This document shows, in pieces, positions 26,308 to 34,418 of a DNA stretch of 64,000 nt (position 1 is the stretch's first letter; every line of letters starts with the position of its first letter). Made by a program: the position numbers and the translations under genes. The notes below the pieces were generated by a model that did not search any database, was not told the DNA's origin, and was given only the letters and a program-made list of their open reading frames with translations. The stretch is taken from the NCBI RefSeq assembly GCF_032598905.1, contig NZ_CP122458.1:3472001-3536000 (forward strand). Direction: 5' to 3'. Origin of the DNA: Streptomyces sp. 11x1 (GTDB lineage: Bacteria; Actinomycetota; Actinomycetes; Streptomycetales; Streptomycetaceae).

Positions 26308-26640
26308 TTCCTGCTGTACTTCCGTACGACCACCCCGTTGTCGAAGCCGCGCACGTCGTCGAGCTCTGCTGGCCCGTGTCACCGGGGACCGCACCGGCTA
26401 ACTCGCCCACCTCGAACTGCGCCTCGAAGCCACCCGCCGCCCGGCCCTGTACGCCTCGTACACCGCGTCGGTGCGCGGCGAGCTGGACTTCGGCATGCGG
26501 TTCCACCGTGAGGCGGGCCTCCCCGGCGGCGAGGAGACGGTCATGGTGCTCTACCTGGCCGTGCAGGGCCTGCTGTTCGAACACCTGACCCTGCCGGACG
26601 TCCTCGACGGCGCCCCCCAAGCCCCGACGCCCCGAAGACC
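26308..26640 (+). pseudogene. Remnant of a TetR-family regulator gene
   Basis: Only a C-terminal TetR-like part is readable: LLARVTGDRTG, then a TAA at 26399-26401, then LAHLELRLEATRRPALYASY and ELDFGMRFHREAGLPGGEE in the same frame, ending LFEHLTLPDVLDG. A glutamate codon seems to have become TAA. Upstream fragments (LLYFRT; PVVEAAHVVE) lie in different frames, so frameshifts also occurred, and the HTH is missing. It is a decayed gene, not a short functional one. Confidence 0.7.
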
Positions 26641-26770
26641 CGGCGGACCCCGCACACCGTGGGGATGTGCGGGACCCGCCGAACACCCGAAGGCACCGGC
26701 ACCGCGCGGGGTCAGGTCCGCACGGCACGAGACGACACCTCCGGAGCATCGACCGCCGCTCGGCCCCGCC

Positions 26771-27871
26771 TCAGCTGCTGCGGCGCGTCACGAATTCGGC
26801 CAGTGCGAGCAGGCCGCCGGCCGACTCCGGGTCAGGGACCGCGCGGGAGAGTTCGTGCATGGCCCTGGCCATACGGTCGGCGGCTTGGATCTGCGCCCAG
26901 TCGCGCCCACCTGCCCGCTCCACGACCGATGCCGTGCGCTCCAGGTCCCCCTCCGTGTACGGCAGTCCGTACAGCTCGGCGAGTTCGAGAGCCTCCAGGG
27001 TGCCGGAGGCGAGGGCGGCGACCACCGGGAGGGACTTCTTGCGGACCATGAGATCCGCTCCGGCCGGCTTGCCGGTGTGGCTCGGGTCGCCCCAGATGCC
27101 GATCACGTCGTCGATGAGCTGGAAGGCCAGGCCGGCCTCCCGTCCGAACGCGTCCAGGGCCTTGACGTCCTCCTCACCGGCGCCCGCGTACAACGCGCCC
27201 ACCGCACAGGCACAGCCGAGCAGCGCGCCCGTCTTCGCCTCGGCCATGACGAGCACCTCGTCGAGAGTGACCTCCTCCGGCCGGCGCCCCTCCAGCTCGG
27301 TGTCGGTGTGCTGGCCGGCGCAGAGTTCCACGACACAGGCCGAGAGCCGGGCTGCGGCCGCGGTCGACGCCGGATGCGGGTCCTGGGCGAGCAGTTGCTG
27401 GGCCAGGGCCTGGAGTGCGTCCCCGGCCAGGATCGCGTCGGGGATCCCGAACACGGTCCACGCGGTGGCCCGGTGTCTACGCGTGGTGTCCCGGTCCATC
27501 ACGTCGTCGTGCAGCAGCGTGAAGTTGTGCACCAGCTCCACCGCGGCGGCGGCCCTCACGGCGGTGGACTCGCGCCCGCCGAGGGCGGCGACGGCGGCCA
27601 GGACCAGCGCCGGGCGTATCGCCTTGCCCGCGTTCCCCGTGACCGGGGTGCCGTCCGCGTCCTCCCAGCCGAAGTGGTAGCGCGCGACGCGACGCATCGA
27701 ACCCGGTAAGGACCCGACGGCCCGGCGCAGTTCGGGATCGACCGACAGCCGCGCCTGTTCCAGGATTCCTGCCGCCTCGTGTCCGTCAGGTCCGCTTGCC
27801 GCGCCCACCCGGCCGGCCGACCCGCCGGCACCGGCGGGGCCCCGCTTCGCCTCCGTCGCGGACTCACCCAT
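26771..27871 (-). CDS. Family 2 encapsulin cargo: polyprenyl diphosphate synthase
   Basis: A 366-aa trans-isoprenyl diphosphate synthase (geranylgeranyl-type), the cargo of the shell encoded just upstream. The first Asp-rich motif is LLHDDVMDRDTTRRH; the second is LIDDVIGIWGDPSHTGKP (DDxxGxxxD form). GNAGKAIRPALVLAA is the IPP-binding block. Residues 1-35 are Gly/Ala-rich and disordered-looking, as expected for the N-terminal extension that targets family 2B cargo. The start is 111 bases after the shell stop, same strand. The product chain length cannot be read from sequence. Confidence 0.9.
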   Translation of the reverse strand: MGESATEAKRGPAGAGGSAGRVGAASGPDGHEAAGILEQARLSVDPELRRAVGSLPGSMRRVARYHFGWEDADGTPVTGNAGKAIRPALVLAAVAALGGRESTAVRAAAAVELVHNFTLLHDDVMDRDTTRRHRATAWTVFGIPDAILAGDALQALAQQLLAQDPHPASTAAAARLSACVVELCAGQHTDTELEGRRPEEVTLDEVLVMAEAKTGALLGCACAVGALYAGAGEEDVKALDAFGREAGLAFQLIDDVIGIWGDPSHTGKPAGADLMVRKKSLPVVAALASGTLEALELAELYGLPYTEGDLERTASVVERAGGRDWAQIQAADRMARAMHELSRAVPDPESAGGLLALAEFVTRRSS

Positions 27872-27982
27872 GGGGTCGCCCGGGAGGGGCCGCGGAGGGC
27901 GGCGGTTCCGCTGTGCGCGGGCGCGTGCTCGCGAGATGTCCCCGCCCGGTGGGGCGGGGACACGGCGTCCGTTCGGACAGGG

Positions 27983-29389
27983 TCACCGCCAGCGGCCGAT
28001 CTCGACGTTCTCCAGCACGCCGAGCGCGTCGGGGACCAGGACCGCGGCCGAGTAGTAGGCCGTCACGAGGTACTTGATGATCGCCTGTTCGTTGATGCCC
28101 ATGAACCGGACGGACAGGCTGGGCTCGATCTCGTCGGGGATGCTCGCGGCCCGCAGACCGATGACGCCCTGGTCCTCCTCGCCGGTACGCAGGGCGATGA
28201 TCGACGTGGTCCTGGCCTCGGTCACAGGGATCTTGTTGCACGGGTAGATCGGCACGCCCCGCCAGGTGGGGATGCGGTTCCCGGCGATGTCGATGGTCTC
28301 GGGGACCAGTCCACGCTTGTTCAGCTCGCGGCCGAACGCGGAGATCGCACGCGGGTGGGCGAGGAGCATCTTGGTGCCCCGGCGGCGGCAGAGCAGCTCG
28401 TCCAGGTCGTCCGGGCTGGGCACGCCGTCGTGGGGCTGGAGCCGCTGGTCGTACTCGCAGTTGTGCAGGAGGCCGAACTCCCGGTTGTTGATGAGCTCGT
28501 GCTCCTGGCGCTCCTTCAACGCCTCGACCGTGAGCCTGATCTGCTGCTCGGTCTGGTTCATCGGCTGGTTGTAGAGGTCGGCCACGCGGGTGTGGATGCG
28601 CAGGACGGTCTGGGCGACGCTGAGTTCGTACTCGCGCGGCGCGGCCTCGTAGTCGACGAAGGTGTGCGGGATGTCCGGCTCGCCGCTGTGGCCGGCGGCG
28701 AGGTCGATCTCCTTCTCGCCGTACTTGTTGGTGCGCTGCGACGGGATCGAGCGCTGTTCCTGCAGGTGCTCGCTGAGCGTCTCGGCGCGCTCGGCGAGTT
28801 GCTCGACGGCCTGACGCGGCAGGACGAGCACCGTGCACGCGGTGACCGCGCGAGCCGTGTACTCCCAGATCGCGTCGGGGTCGAGCAGTGCCTGCTCGCC
28901 GAAGTAGGCGCCGTCGGCCAGTACGCCGAGGACCGCGTCGTCGCCGTAGGGGCCGGTGCCGATCTTCTCGACCTTGCCGTGCGCGAGCAGGTACACCTCG
29001 TCCGCCTGGCTGCCGAATTCGGCCAGGACGTCGCCGGGCGCGAACTCCCGCTGCTCGCACCGCTGGGCCAGCTCGCCCAGGACGTCGATGTCCTCGTAGG
29101 TCCGCAGGGCCGGCAGTTCGCCGAGCTCCGCGGGGATGACGGCGACCTGGTCGCCGGTCTTCACAAAGGTGACGCGGCCGTCGCCGACCGCGTAGGTGAG
29201 CCGCCTGTTCACCCGGTACGTGCCGCCCTGCACGTTCACCCACGGCAGGGTGCGCAGCAGCCAGCGCGAGCTGATCTCCTGCATCTGGGGCGTGGACTTC
29301 GTGGTGGTGGCCAGGTTCCGGGCAGCGGCCGTGCCGAGACTCTGCTGCGGCCTGTCCTGCTGCGAGCGAACCTCTTCGCCTACCGACAT
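27983..29389 (-). CDS. Family 2B encapsulin nanocompartment shell protein (with cyclic-nucleotide-binding-type domain)
   Basis: A 468-aa HK97-fold shell protein. The N-arm region (residues about 1-40) precedes [20 protein letters not shown]. An inserted cNMP-binding-type domain spans about residues 100-200 ([20 protein letters not shown], then [12 protein letters not shown]). The rest is the shell fold, with [20 protein letters not shown] and [20 protein letters not shown] near the end. ATG 29389 has AGGGGA upstream; an ATG 11 codons earlier is less likely. It is followed by its cargo prenyl synthase. Older annotations call such genes nucleotide-binding or Crp-like proteins. Confidence 0.92.
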   Translation of the reverse strand: MSVGEEVRSQQDRPQQSLGTAAARNLATTTKSTPQMQEISSRWLLRTLPWVNVQGGTYRVNRRLTYAVGDGRVTFVKTGDQVAVIPAELGELPALRTYEDIDVLGELAQRCEQREFAPGDVLAEFGSQADEVYLLAHGKVEKIGTGPYGDDAVLGVLADGAYFGEQALLDPDAIWEYTARAVTACTVLVLPRQAVEQLAERAETLSEHLQEQRSIPSQRTNKYGEKEIDLAAGHSGEPDIPHTFVDYEAAPREYELSVAQTVLRIHTRVADLYNQPMNQTEQQIRLTVEALKERQEHELINNREFGLLHNCEYDQRLQPHDGVPSPDDLDELLCRRRGTKMLLAHPRAISAFGRELNKRGLVPETIDIAGNRIPTWRGVPIYPCNKIPVTEARTTSIIALRTGEEDQGVIGLRAASIPDEIEPSLSVRFMGINEQAIIKYLVTAYYSAAVLVPDALGVLENVEIGRWR

Positions 29390-29689
29390 GCGGATTCCCC
29401 TCCGGGTATGCACTGACAGCACTGATCGCGGTCACCGATCTCGCGATCCAGCCTTGCATCACGGAGCGTGCCGGTGCTATTACCCGAAAGAGCGGGAATG
29501 GATCTTCGCAGACTGGGCATGTCGGCTGTTTCTGTCGACCACTCGCATCCCCGTACGAGCCCCGGCCGAATCTGACCGGATCCATCCGTGCGCCCCCTCG
29601 TCCGCCTGGCCCGCACCGCGAGTTGGGGTACACACCGCGTACGAGGCGGTCACGACCAGCGGCCGTCGCATGGCACGAAGGAGTCGGCC
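29390..29689. promoter_or_regulatory. 300-bp divergent promoter region of encapsulin and amidase genes, with inverted repeat
   Basis: No gene is seen here. The inverted repeat GATCGCG-N11-CGCGATC (29424-29448) lies 35 bases before the encapsulin start and could be an operator. No -10/-35 pair is clear enough to call. Confidence 0.45.
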
Positions 29690-30295
29690 ATGGCCCCACC
29701 CATGTCCGCGAGCAGGTTTCTCACCGTCCTGAAGAACGAGGGCGTCCGGGTCGTCGAGGTCGGCGACTGGGAACATCACAACCGCAACCATGTGGGCCCC
29801 TGGGGGCCCGTCCACGGCGTGATGATCCACCACACCGTCACCTCCGGCAGCGAACGCACCGTCCGTATCTGCCGCAACGGGTACTCGGGGCTGCCGGGCC
29901 CGTTGTGCCACGGCGTGATCACCAAGGACGGCCGGGTGCACCTCGTCGGCTACGGCCGGGCCAACCACGCCGGCCTGGGCGACGACGACGTGCTGCGGGC
30001 CGTGATCGCCGAGAGGCCGCTGCCCGCGGACAACGAGGCCAACACGGACGGCAACCGCCATTTCTACGGCTTCGAGTGCGAGAACCTCGGCGACGGCGAG
30101 GATCCCTGGCCGGCGGCGCAGCTCGAGGCCATCGAGCGGGTCTCCGCCGCCGTCTGCCGCCACCACGGCTGGAACCAGCGATCCGTCATCGGGCACCTCG
30201 AATGGCAGCCCGGGAAGGTCGACCCCCGGGGATTCACCATGACCGGCATGAGAGAACGCGTCCGGGACCGTCTGAAATCCGGGACCGTCTGGTAG
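29690..30295 (+). CDS. N-acetylmuramoyl-L-alanine amidase (amidase_2/PGRP fold)
   Basis: A 201-aa zinc amidase cutting the MurNAc-L-Ala bond of peptidoglycan. Zinc and catalytic positions are visible: VHGVMIHHTVTSG, GRANHAGLG and HLEWQPGKVDPRGF (the last His and Lys). The protein has no signal peptide and no cell-wall-binding repeat, so it resembles phage-type endolysins. GGAG lies 8 bases before the ATG at 29690. It diverges from the encapsulin operon; no functional link is known. Confidence 0.87.
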   Translation: MAPPMSASRFLTVLKNEGVRVVEVGDWEHHNRNHVGPWGPVHGVMIHHTVTSGSERTVRICRNGYSGLPGPLCHGVITKDGRVHLVGYGRANHAGLGDDDVLRAVIAERPLPADNEANTDGNRHFYGFECENLGDGEDPWPAAQLEAIERVSAAVCRHHGWNQRSVIGHLEWQPGKVDPRGFTMTGMRERVRDRLKSGTVW

Positions 30296-30352
30296 AGGGC
30301 CCGGCGGCGGGCGCGTCCGACACCCACCGGTCATGTGTCCGACAATGGGTAC

Positions 30353-31288
30353 GTGACCGGCCAGCCCTCCGCCCCCGACGACCTCACCAGCGTCCTGAAG
30401 CCCAGGCTGCCGTCACCCCTCCAGGAGATCGCGGACGAACGCTTCGCCCGCCACGGCCTCCGGTTGCTGCTCAAGCGCGACGACCTGATCCATCCGCGGC
30501 TCGTCGGCAACAAGTGGCGCAAGCTGGCCCCGAACCTGCGCGCGGCGGCGGGCCGCCCGCTGCTCACCTTCGGCGGCGCCTACTCCAACCATCTGCGCGC
30601 GACCGCCGCCGCGGGTCACCTGCTGGGCCTGCCCACCATCGGCGTGGTCCGCGGCCAGGAGCTGGCCGACCGCCCTCTCAACCCCTCCCTGGCCCGCTGC
30701 ACGGCGGACGGCATGCGGCTGCACTTCGTCGACAGGTCGACGTATCGCCACAAGTCCGACCCGGCCACACTGGTCGCCGTCCTGCGCGCCGCCGACGCCG
30801 ACGGCGCGTACGTGGTCCCCGAGGGCGGCAGCAACGCCCTCGCCGTCACGGGCTGCCAGGACCTCGGCGCGGAGCTGCGCGGCCGGGCCGACGTCGTGGC
30901 CCTCGCCTGCGGCACCGGCGGCACGCTCGCCGGACTGGCCGCGGGGCTGGCCCCCGACCAACGCTCCCTCGGCATTCCGGTTCTCAAGGGTGGCTTCCTC
31001 GACGAGGAGATACGACAGCTTCAGCACAGGGCGTTCGGCGGGCCGCGCGGCGACTGGAATCTCGACGACCGCTTCCACTTCGGCGGTTACGCACGGAGCT
31101 CACCCGAACTGGACGCCTTCGCGGACGACTTCGAGACGCGCCACCACCTCCCGGTGGAACGTCTCTATGTCGCCAAGTTGCTCTACGGACTCGTCGCCCT
31201 GGCGGCGGAGGGCGCCTTCCCGCGCGGGACGACGGTCGCCGCGGTGATCACCGGCCGCCCGTTCCCGGAGCCCTCGGCCCCGGCATGA
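30353..31288 (+). CDS. PLP-dependent enzyme, ACC deaminase / D-cysteine desulfhydrase family
   Basis: A 311-aa fold-type II PLP enzyme. The PLP Lys is in LVGNKWRKLAP, TFGGAYSNHLRATAAAG binds the substrate carboxylate/phosphate, and ACGTGGTLAGLAAGL binds the PLP phosphate. The protein looks intact. A -10-like GACAAT lies 7 bases before GTG 30353, which suggests a leaderless mRNA; a GTG six codons upstream is the alternative. Whether it opens ACC or degrades D-cysteine cannot be told from sequence. Confidence 0.82.
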   Translation: MTGQPSAPDDLTSVLKPRLPSPLQEIADERFARHGLRLLLKRDDLIHPRLVGNKWRKLAPNLRAAAGRPLLTFGGAYSNHLRATAAAGHLLGLPTIGVVRGQELADRPLNPSLARCTADGMRLHFVDRSTYRHKSDPATLVAVLRAADADGAYVVPEGGSNALAVTGCQDLGAELRGRADVVALACGTGGTLAGLAAGLAPDQRSLGIPVLKGGFLDEEIRQLQHRAFGGPRGDWNLDDRFHFGGYARSSPELDAFADDFETRHHLPVERLYVAKLLYGLVALAAEGAFPRGTTVAAVITGRPFPEPSAPA

Positions 31289-31303
31289 CCGGAAAGGCCG
31301 GCC

Positions 31304-31447
31304 CTAGGCCCTGTCGTCACATTCCCGCCGTCGCCCGAAGGACGGCCTGGCGGCGTCGTGGGGGTACCTCCCGGTCGAGCACAGCCGAGACCGGGGGAGC
31401 GTGCTCTCGGCGTGCCGGGCAGGCGGGAATGTGACGACAGGGCCTAG
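31304..31447. mobile_element. MITE-like element, 136 bp with 23-bp perfect terminal repeats and CTAG flanks
   Basis: 31308-31443 has perfect 23-bp inverted ends beginning GGCCCTGTCGTCACATT, and is flanked on both sides by CTAG (31304-31307, 31444-31447), an IS5-type target duplication. It has no coding capacity. Inside lie a GACGGC hairpin and a copy of the CTCCCGGTCGAGCACAG palindrome. It sits between the stops of convergent genes and could also act as a bidirectional terminator. Confidence 0.8.
31367..31399. repeat. Dispersed CTCGAGCACAG-type palindromic repeat, copy 1
   Basis: CCTCCCGGTCGAGCACAGCC and its inverted half CCGGGGGAG form a hairpin. A second copy lies at 34363-34397 in front of sigH. 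Here it is inside the MITE-like element. Confidence 0.7.
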
Positions 31448-31449
31448 CC

Positions 31450-33045
31450 CTAGGAGGCCTCCCGGTAGACGGCCGCCTCCTCCAGGTCCAGCCTGCGCAG
31501 CAGGGTGCGCAGCATCTCGTCGTCGATGTACCTGCCGTCCCGCAGTCTGACGAAGACCTCGCGTTCCGCGCCGATCATCTCGCGGGACAGACGGCTGTAG
31601 GTGTCGTCGACGCTCTCCCCGGTCACCGGGTTCACGGCGCCGAGCCGCTCCCAGACGGCGTTGCGGCGCCGTTCCAGGACGGTGCGGAGGCGGTCGACCA
31701 GCGGCGGCGGCAGTTCGTTGCTCTCGTCCGCGAGGAGTTCGTCCAGCCGGGCCTCGGCCGCCCGGGACGCCTGGGCCTGGGCGTTGGCCTCGGCGAGGGT
31801 CTCGGCCTGCTGGTCGCGTCCCGGCAGCTTCAGGAAGCGGATCAGCGCGGGCAGGGTCAGTCCCTGGATGACCAGGGTCCCGATGACCGTCGTGAAGGTC
31901 AGGAAGAGGATCAGGTTCCGCTCGGGGAAGTCTTCCCCGCCGTTCACGGTGAGCGGGATCGAGAAGGCGATGGCCAGCGAGACGACACCCCGCATGCCGG
32001 CCCAGGCGATGACGAACGGCCCCTTCCAGGTGGGGTCGTCCTCACGTTCCCGGATGCGCCGCGACACCATGCGCGGCAGGAAGGTCGCCGGATAGACCCA
32101 CACGAACCGGGACGCGACGACCACGAGGAAGACGGCCACGGCGTACCACGTGGCGCGGCCCCCCTCGTACTCGCCCAGCCCTTCGAGGACGACCGGGAGC
32201 TGGAGTCCGATGAGGGCGAACACGGCCGATTCCAGGAGAAAGGCGACCATCTTCCAGACGGCCTCCTCCTGGAGGCGGGTGGCGAAGTCGACCTGCCAGT
32301 TGCGGTAGCCGAGGTACAGACCGACGACGACCACGGCGAGCACCCCGGAGGCGTGCACCCACTCGGCGAGCCCATAGGCGACGAAGGGGATGAGCAGGGA
32401 GAGGGTGTTCTGGAGCAGCGCTTCCTCGAGGTGGGTGCGCAGCCAGTGGATCGGCACCATCAGCAGCAGGCCCACCGCGACACCGCCGATCGCCGCCACC
32501 AGGAACTCCACGATCCCGCCGGTCCAGCTCGCGCCCTCGCCGACGGTGGCCGCGAGGGCCACCCGGTAGGCGGTGATCGCGGTCGCGTCGTTCACCAGGG
32601 ACTCGCCCTGCAGGATCGTGGTGATCCGCGACGGCAGACCCACCCGCCGGGCGACCGCCGTCGCCGCGACCGCGTCCGGCGGCGCCACCACCGCGCCGAG
32701 CACCAACGCGGCGGTCAGCGGCATCCCCGGCACGATCAGGTAGGCGGCCCAGCCCACGGCGAGGGTCGCGAAGAGGACGTAACCGACCGACAGCAGGGCC
32801 ACGGGTCGCAGTTGGGCCCGCAGGTCGAGGTAGGAGCTGTCGCCGGCGGCGGTGTACAGCAGCGGCGGCAGGATCAGCGGCAGGACGATCTCGGGGTCGA
32901 GTTCGTAGTGCGGCACCCCGGGCAGGTACGACACCGCGAGCCCCGCCGCGACCAGCAGCAGCGGGGCGGGCACCGGCGTGCGCCGGGCGACCCCGGCGAC
33001 CGTCGCACTCCCTGCGACCAGCAACAGCAGGGGCAAAAAGTGCAT
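31450..33045 (-). CDS. Na+/H+ antiporter, CPA1 family
   Basis: A 531-aa membrane exchanger. There are about twelve helices; the ion-binding ND is in GESLVNDATAITAYR, with the preceding LGAVVAPPDAVAATAVARR and the conserved AWAGMRGVVSLAIAFSIP. The C-terminal 130 residues are a soluble charged tail (ETLAEANAQAQASRAAEARL). ATG 33045 (MHFLPLLLLVAG) is chosen because membrane segments begin at once; the longer frame adds 19 polar residues. It diverges from the UBP zinc-finger gene 59 bases away, and the two probably belong together. Confidence 0.92.
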   Translation of the reverse strand: MHFLPLLLLVAGSATVAGVARRTPVPAPLLLVAAGLAVSYLPGVPHYELDPEIVLPLILPPLLYTAAGDSSYLDLRAQLRPVALLSVGYVLFATLAVGWAAYLIVPGMPLTAALVLGAVVAPPDAVAATAVARRVGLPSRITTILQGESLVNDATAITAYRVALAATVGEGASWTGGIVEFLVAAIGGVAVGLLLMVPIHWLRTHLEEALLQNTLSLLIPFVAYGLAEWVHASGVLAVVVVGLYLGYRNWQVDFATRLQEEAVWKMVAFLLESAVFALIGLQLPVVLEGLGEYEGGRATWYAVAVFLVVVASRFVWVYPATFLPRMVSRRIREREDDPTWKGPFVIAWAGMRGVVSLAIAFSIPLTVNGGEDFPERNLILFLTFTTVIGTLVIQGLTLPALIRFLKLPGRDQQAETLAEANAQAQASRAAEARLDELLADESNELPPPLVDRLRTVLERRRNAVWERLGAVNPVTGESVDDTYSRLSREMIGAEREVFVRLRDGRYIDDEMLRTLLRRLDLEEAAVYREAS

Positions 33046-33104
33046 CGCTTCCGCCGCCTTCGTTTCCGCGCGATGTTCCGCGCGCCCGTCGTAACCTGGC
33101 AATC

Positions 33105-33365
33105 ATGAAACAGTGCACGCACACGGAGGCGCTGCCGCACCCCGAGCCCGATCCCCTGAGCGACACCTGCCCGGAGTGCCTGGCCGCCGGGAGCCACCCG
33201 GTGCAGCTGCGGATGTGCCTGGAGTGCGGACACGTGGGTTGCTGCGACTCCTCGCCGATGCGCCACGCCACCGCGCACCACAAGGAGAGCGGCCATCCCA
33301 TCATGCGTACGTTCGAGGCCGGCGAGACCTGGCGCTGGTGCTTCGTGGACCATGTACTCGTTTGA
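33105..33365 (+). CDS. UBP-type zinc-finger protein
   Basis: An 86-aa protein that is just one ZnF-UBP module: MKQCTHTEALPHPEP, DTCPECLAAGSHPVQLRMCL, ECGHVGCCDSS, and RHATAHHKESGHPIMRTFE with the His ligands. In eukaryotes this fold binds ubiquitin C-termini; in actinobacteria it is often found beside or fused to NhaP-type antiporters, where its role is unknown. It diverges from the antiporter gene. Confidence 0.88.
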   Translation: MKQCTHTEALPHPEPDPLSDTCPECLAAGSHPVQLRMCLECGHVGCCDSSPMRHATAHHKESGHPIMRTFEAGETWRWCFVDHVLV

Positions 33366-33681
33366 CGAACACGACCGAGACGTCGTACGACGGAACCATG
33401 TCACCGCGTGACACGTCGACGTACTCGTGTGACACGGTTCGGCGGTCCGGCGCGTGGGTACGTCAATCCGGCGCGTGCTCTTCCTATTTGAGGCCCGCAG
33501 ACCTCTAGCCACCGAGCGTATTCATAGGCCTACTATGAGTGACAGCATGGGGTGGGGTCCTCAGGACCCCGAGGACACGGCGCTCGGTAGCGCGATAGCG
33601 TCACCGCTGAACCACGTAGCGCGTTACCCCGGGGGGCGACCCTCGGCCCCCGAAAAAGCTTGTACCACCTTGGAGGTGAGG

Positions 33682-34095
33682 GTGTCCCAGATCGCAGGCG
33701 AGCCCGGGACCCAGGACTTCGTGGAAGTCCGGCTGCCGGCCGCGGGTGCCTACCTGTCGGTGCTGCGTACGGCGACGGCCGGCCTCGCGGCCCGTTTGGA
33801 CTTCACCCTCGACGAGATCGAGGACCTGCGCATCGCGGTCGACGAGGCCTGCGCGATCCTGCTTCAGCAGGCCGTGCCCGGCTCGGTGCTCAGCTGTGTC
33901 TTCCGTCTGGTCGACGATTCGCTGGAGGTCACGGTCTCGGCCCCCACCACCGACGGCCACGCCCCCTCGCGCGACACCTTCGCCTGGACCGTGCTGTCGG
34001 CCCTGGCGGGCAAGGTCTCCTCCGCGGTGGCCGACGACAAAACCGTTTCGATCAGCCTCTACAAACAGCGCGGCGCGGGACCCGGGCCGGCGTGA
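33682..34095 (+). CDS. ushX: Anti-sigma factor-like protein (degenerate RsbW/GHKL type)
   Basis: A 137-aa RsbW-like protein thought to bind the SigH product of the next gene. The helix DEIEDLRIAVDEACAILLQQ matches the RsbW N-box region, but the Mg-chelating Asn is replaced (EACAI instead of EACTN), and no DxGxG box is seen. GTG 33682 is preceded by GGAGG. The frame is open upstream to 33454 (possible start MSDSMGWGPQ at 33535), but that part lacks a ribosome site. The name is given from the ushX-sigH arrangement of S. coelicolor. Confidence 0.75.
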   Translation: MSQIAGEPGTQDFVEVRLPAAGAYLSVLRTATAGLAARLDFTLDEIEDLRIAVDEACAILLQQAVPGSVLSCVFRLVDDSLEVTVSAPTTDGHAPSRDTFAWTVLSALAGKVSSAVADDKTVSISLYKQRGAGPGPA

Positions 34096-34362
34096 GGAAC
34101 GGGGACGGGCCGGTGCGGGACGAAGAACGCGGCACACGGGAACTGCCCGCTGAGGACGACGGCGGTCCGAGTGGGCCGGCGCATCTGACGGACGGCGTCG
34201 ACGGCATCCCCGAGCAGGCCCGGCCGCACCCGGAGGACGAGTCCTCGGCGGCGGGAGCGTCTCGGTGGGCGGAGCCGTCCGACGACGAGGTGCCCTCCGA
34301 CGGACAACGGGATCCGGAGGGTGCCCTACGGAGCACCACGTCCTCACGAGGGCGGACTGGGG

Positions 34363-34397
34363 CCTCCCCCGCTCGAGCACAGTCGAGAGCTGGGGGA
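34363..34397. repeat. Dispersed CTCGAGCACAG-type palindromic repeat, copy 2
   Basis: CCTCCCCCGCTCGAGCACAG followed by TCGAGAGCTGGGGGA forms a hairpin just upstream of the short sigH start and inside the in-frame N-terminal extension. It is related to 31367-31399. Confidence 0.75.
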
Positions 34398-34418
34398 ACG
34401 GTGACGGCGGGCGGGACT

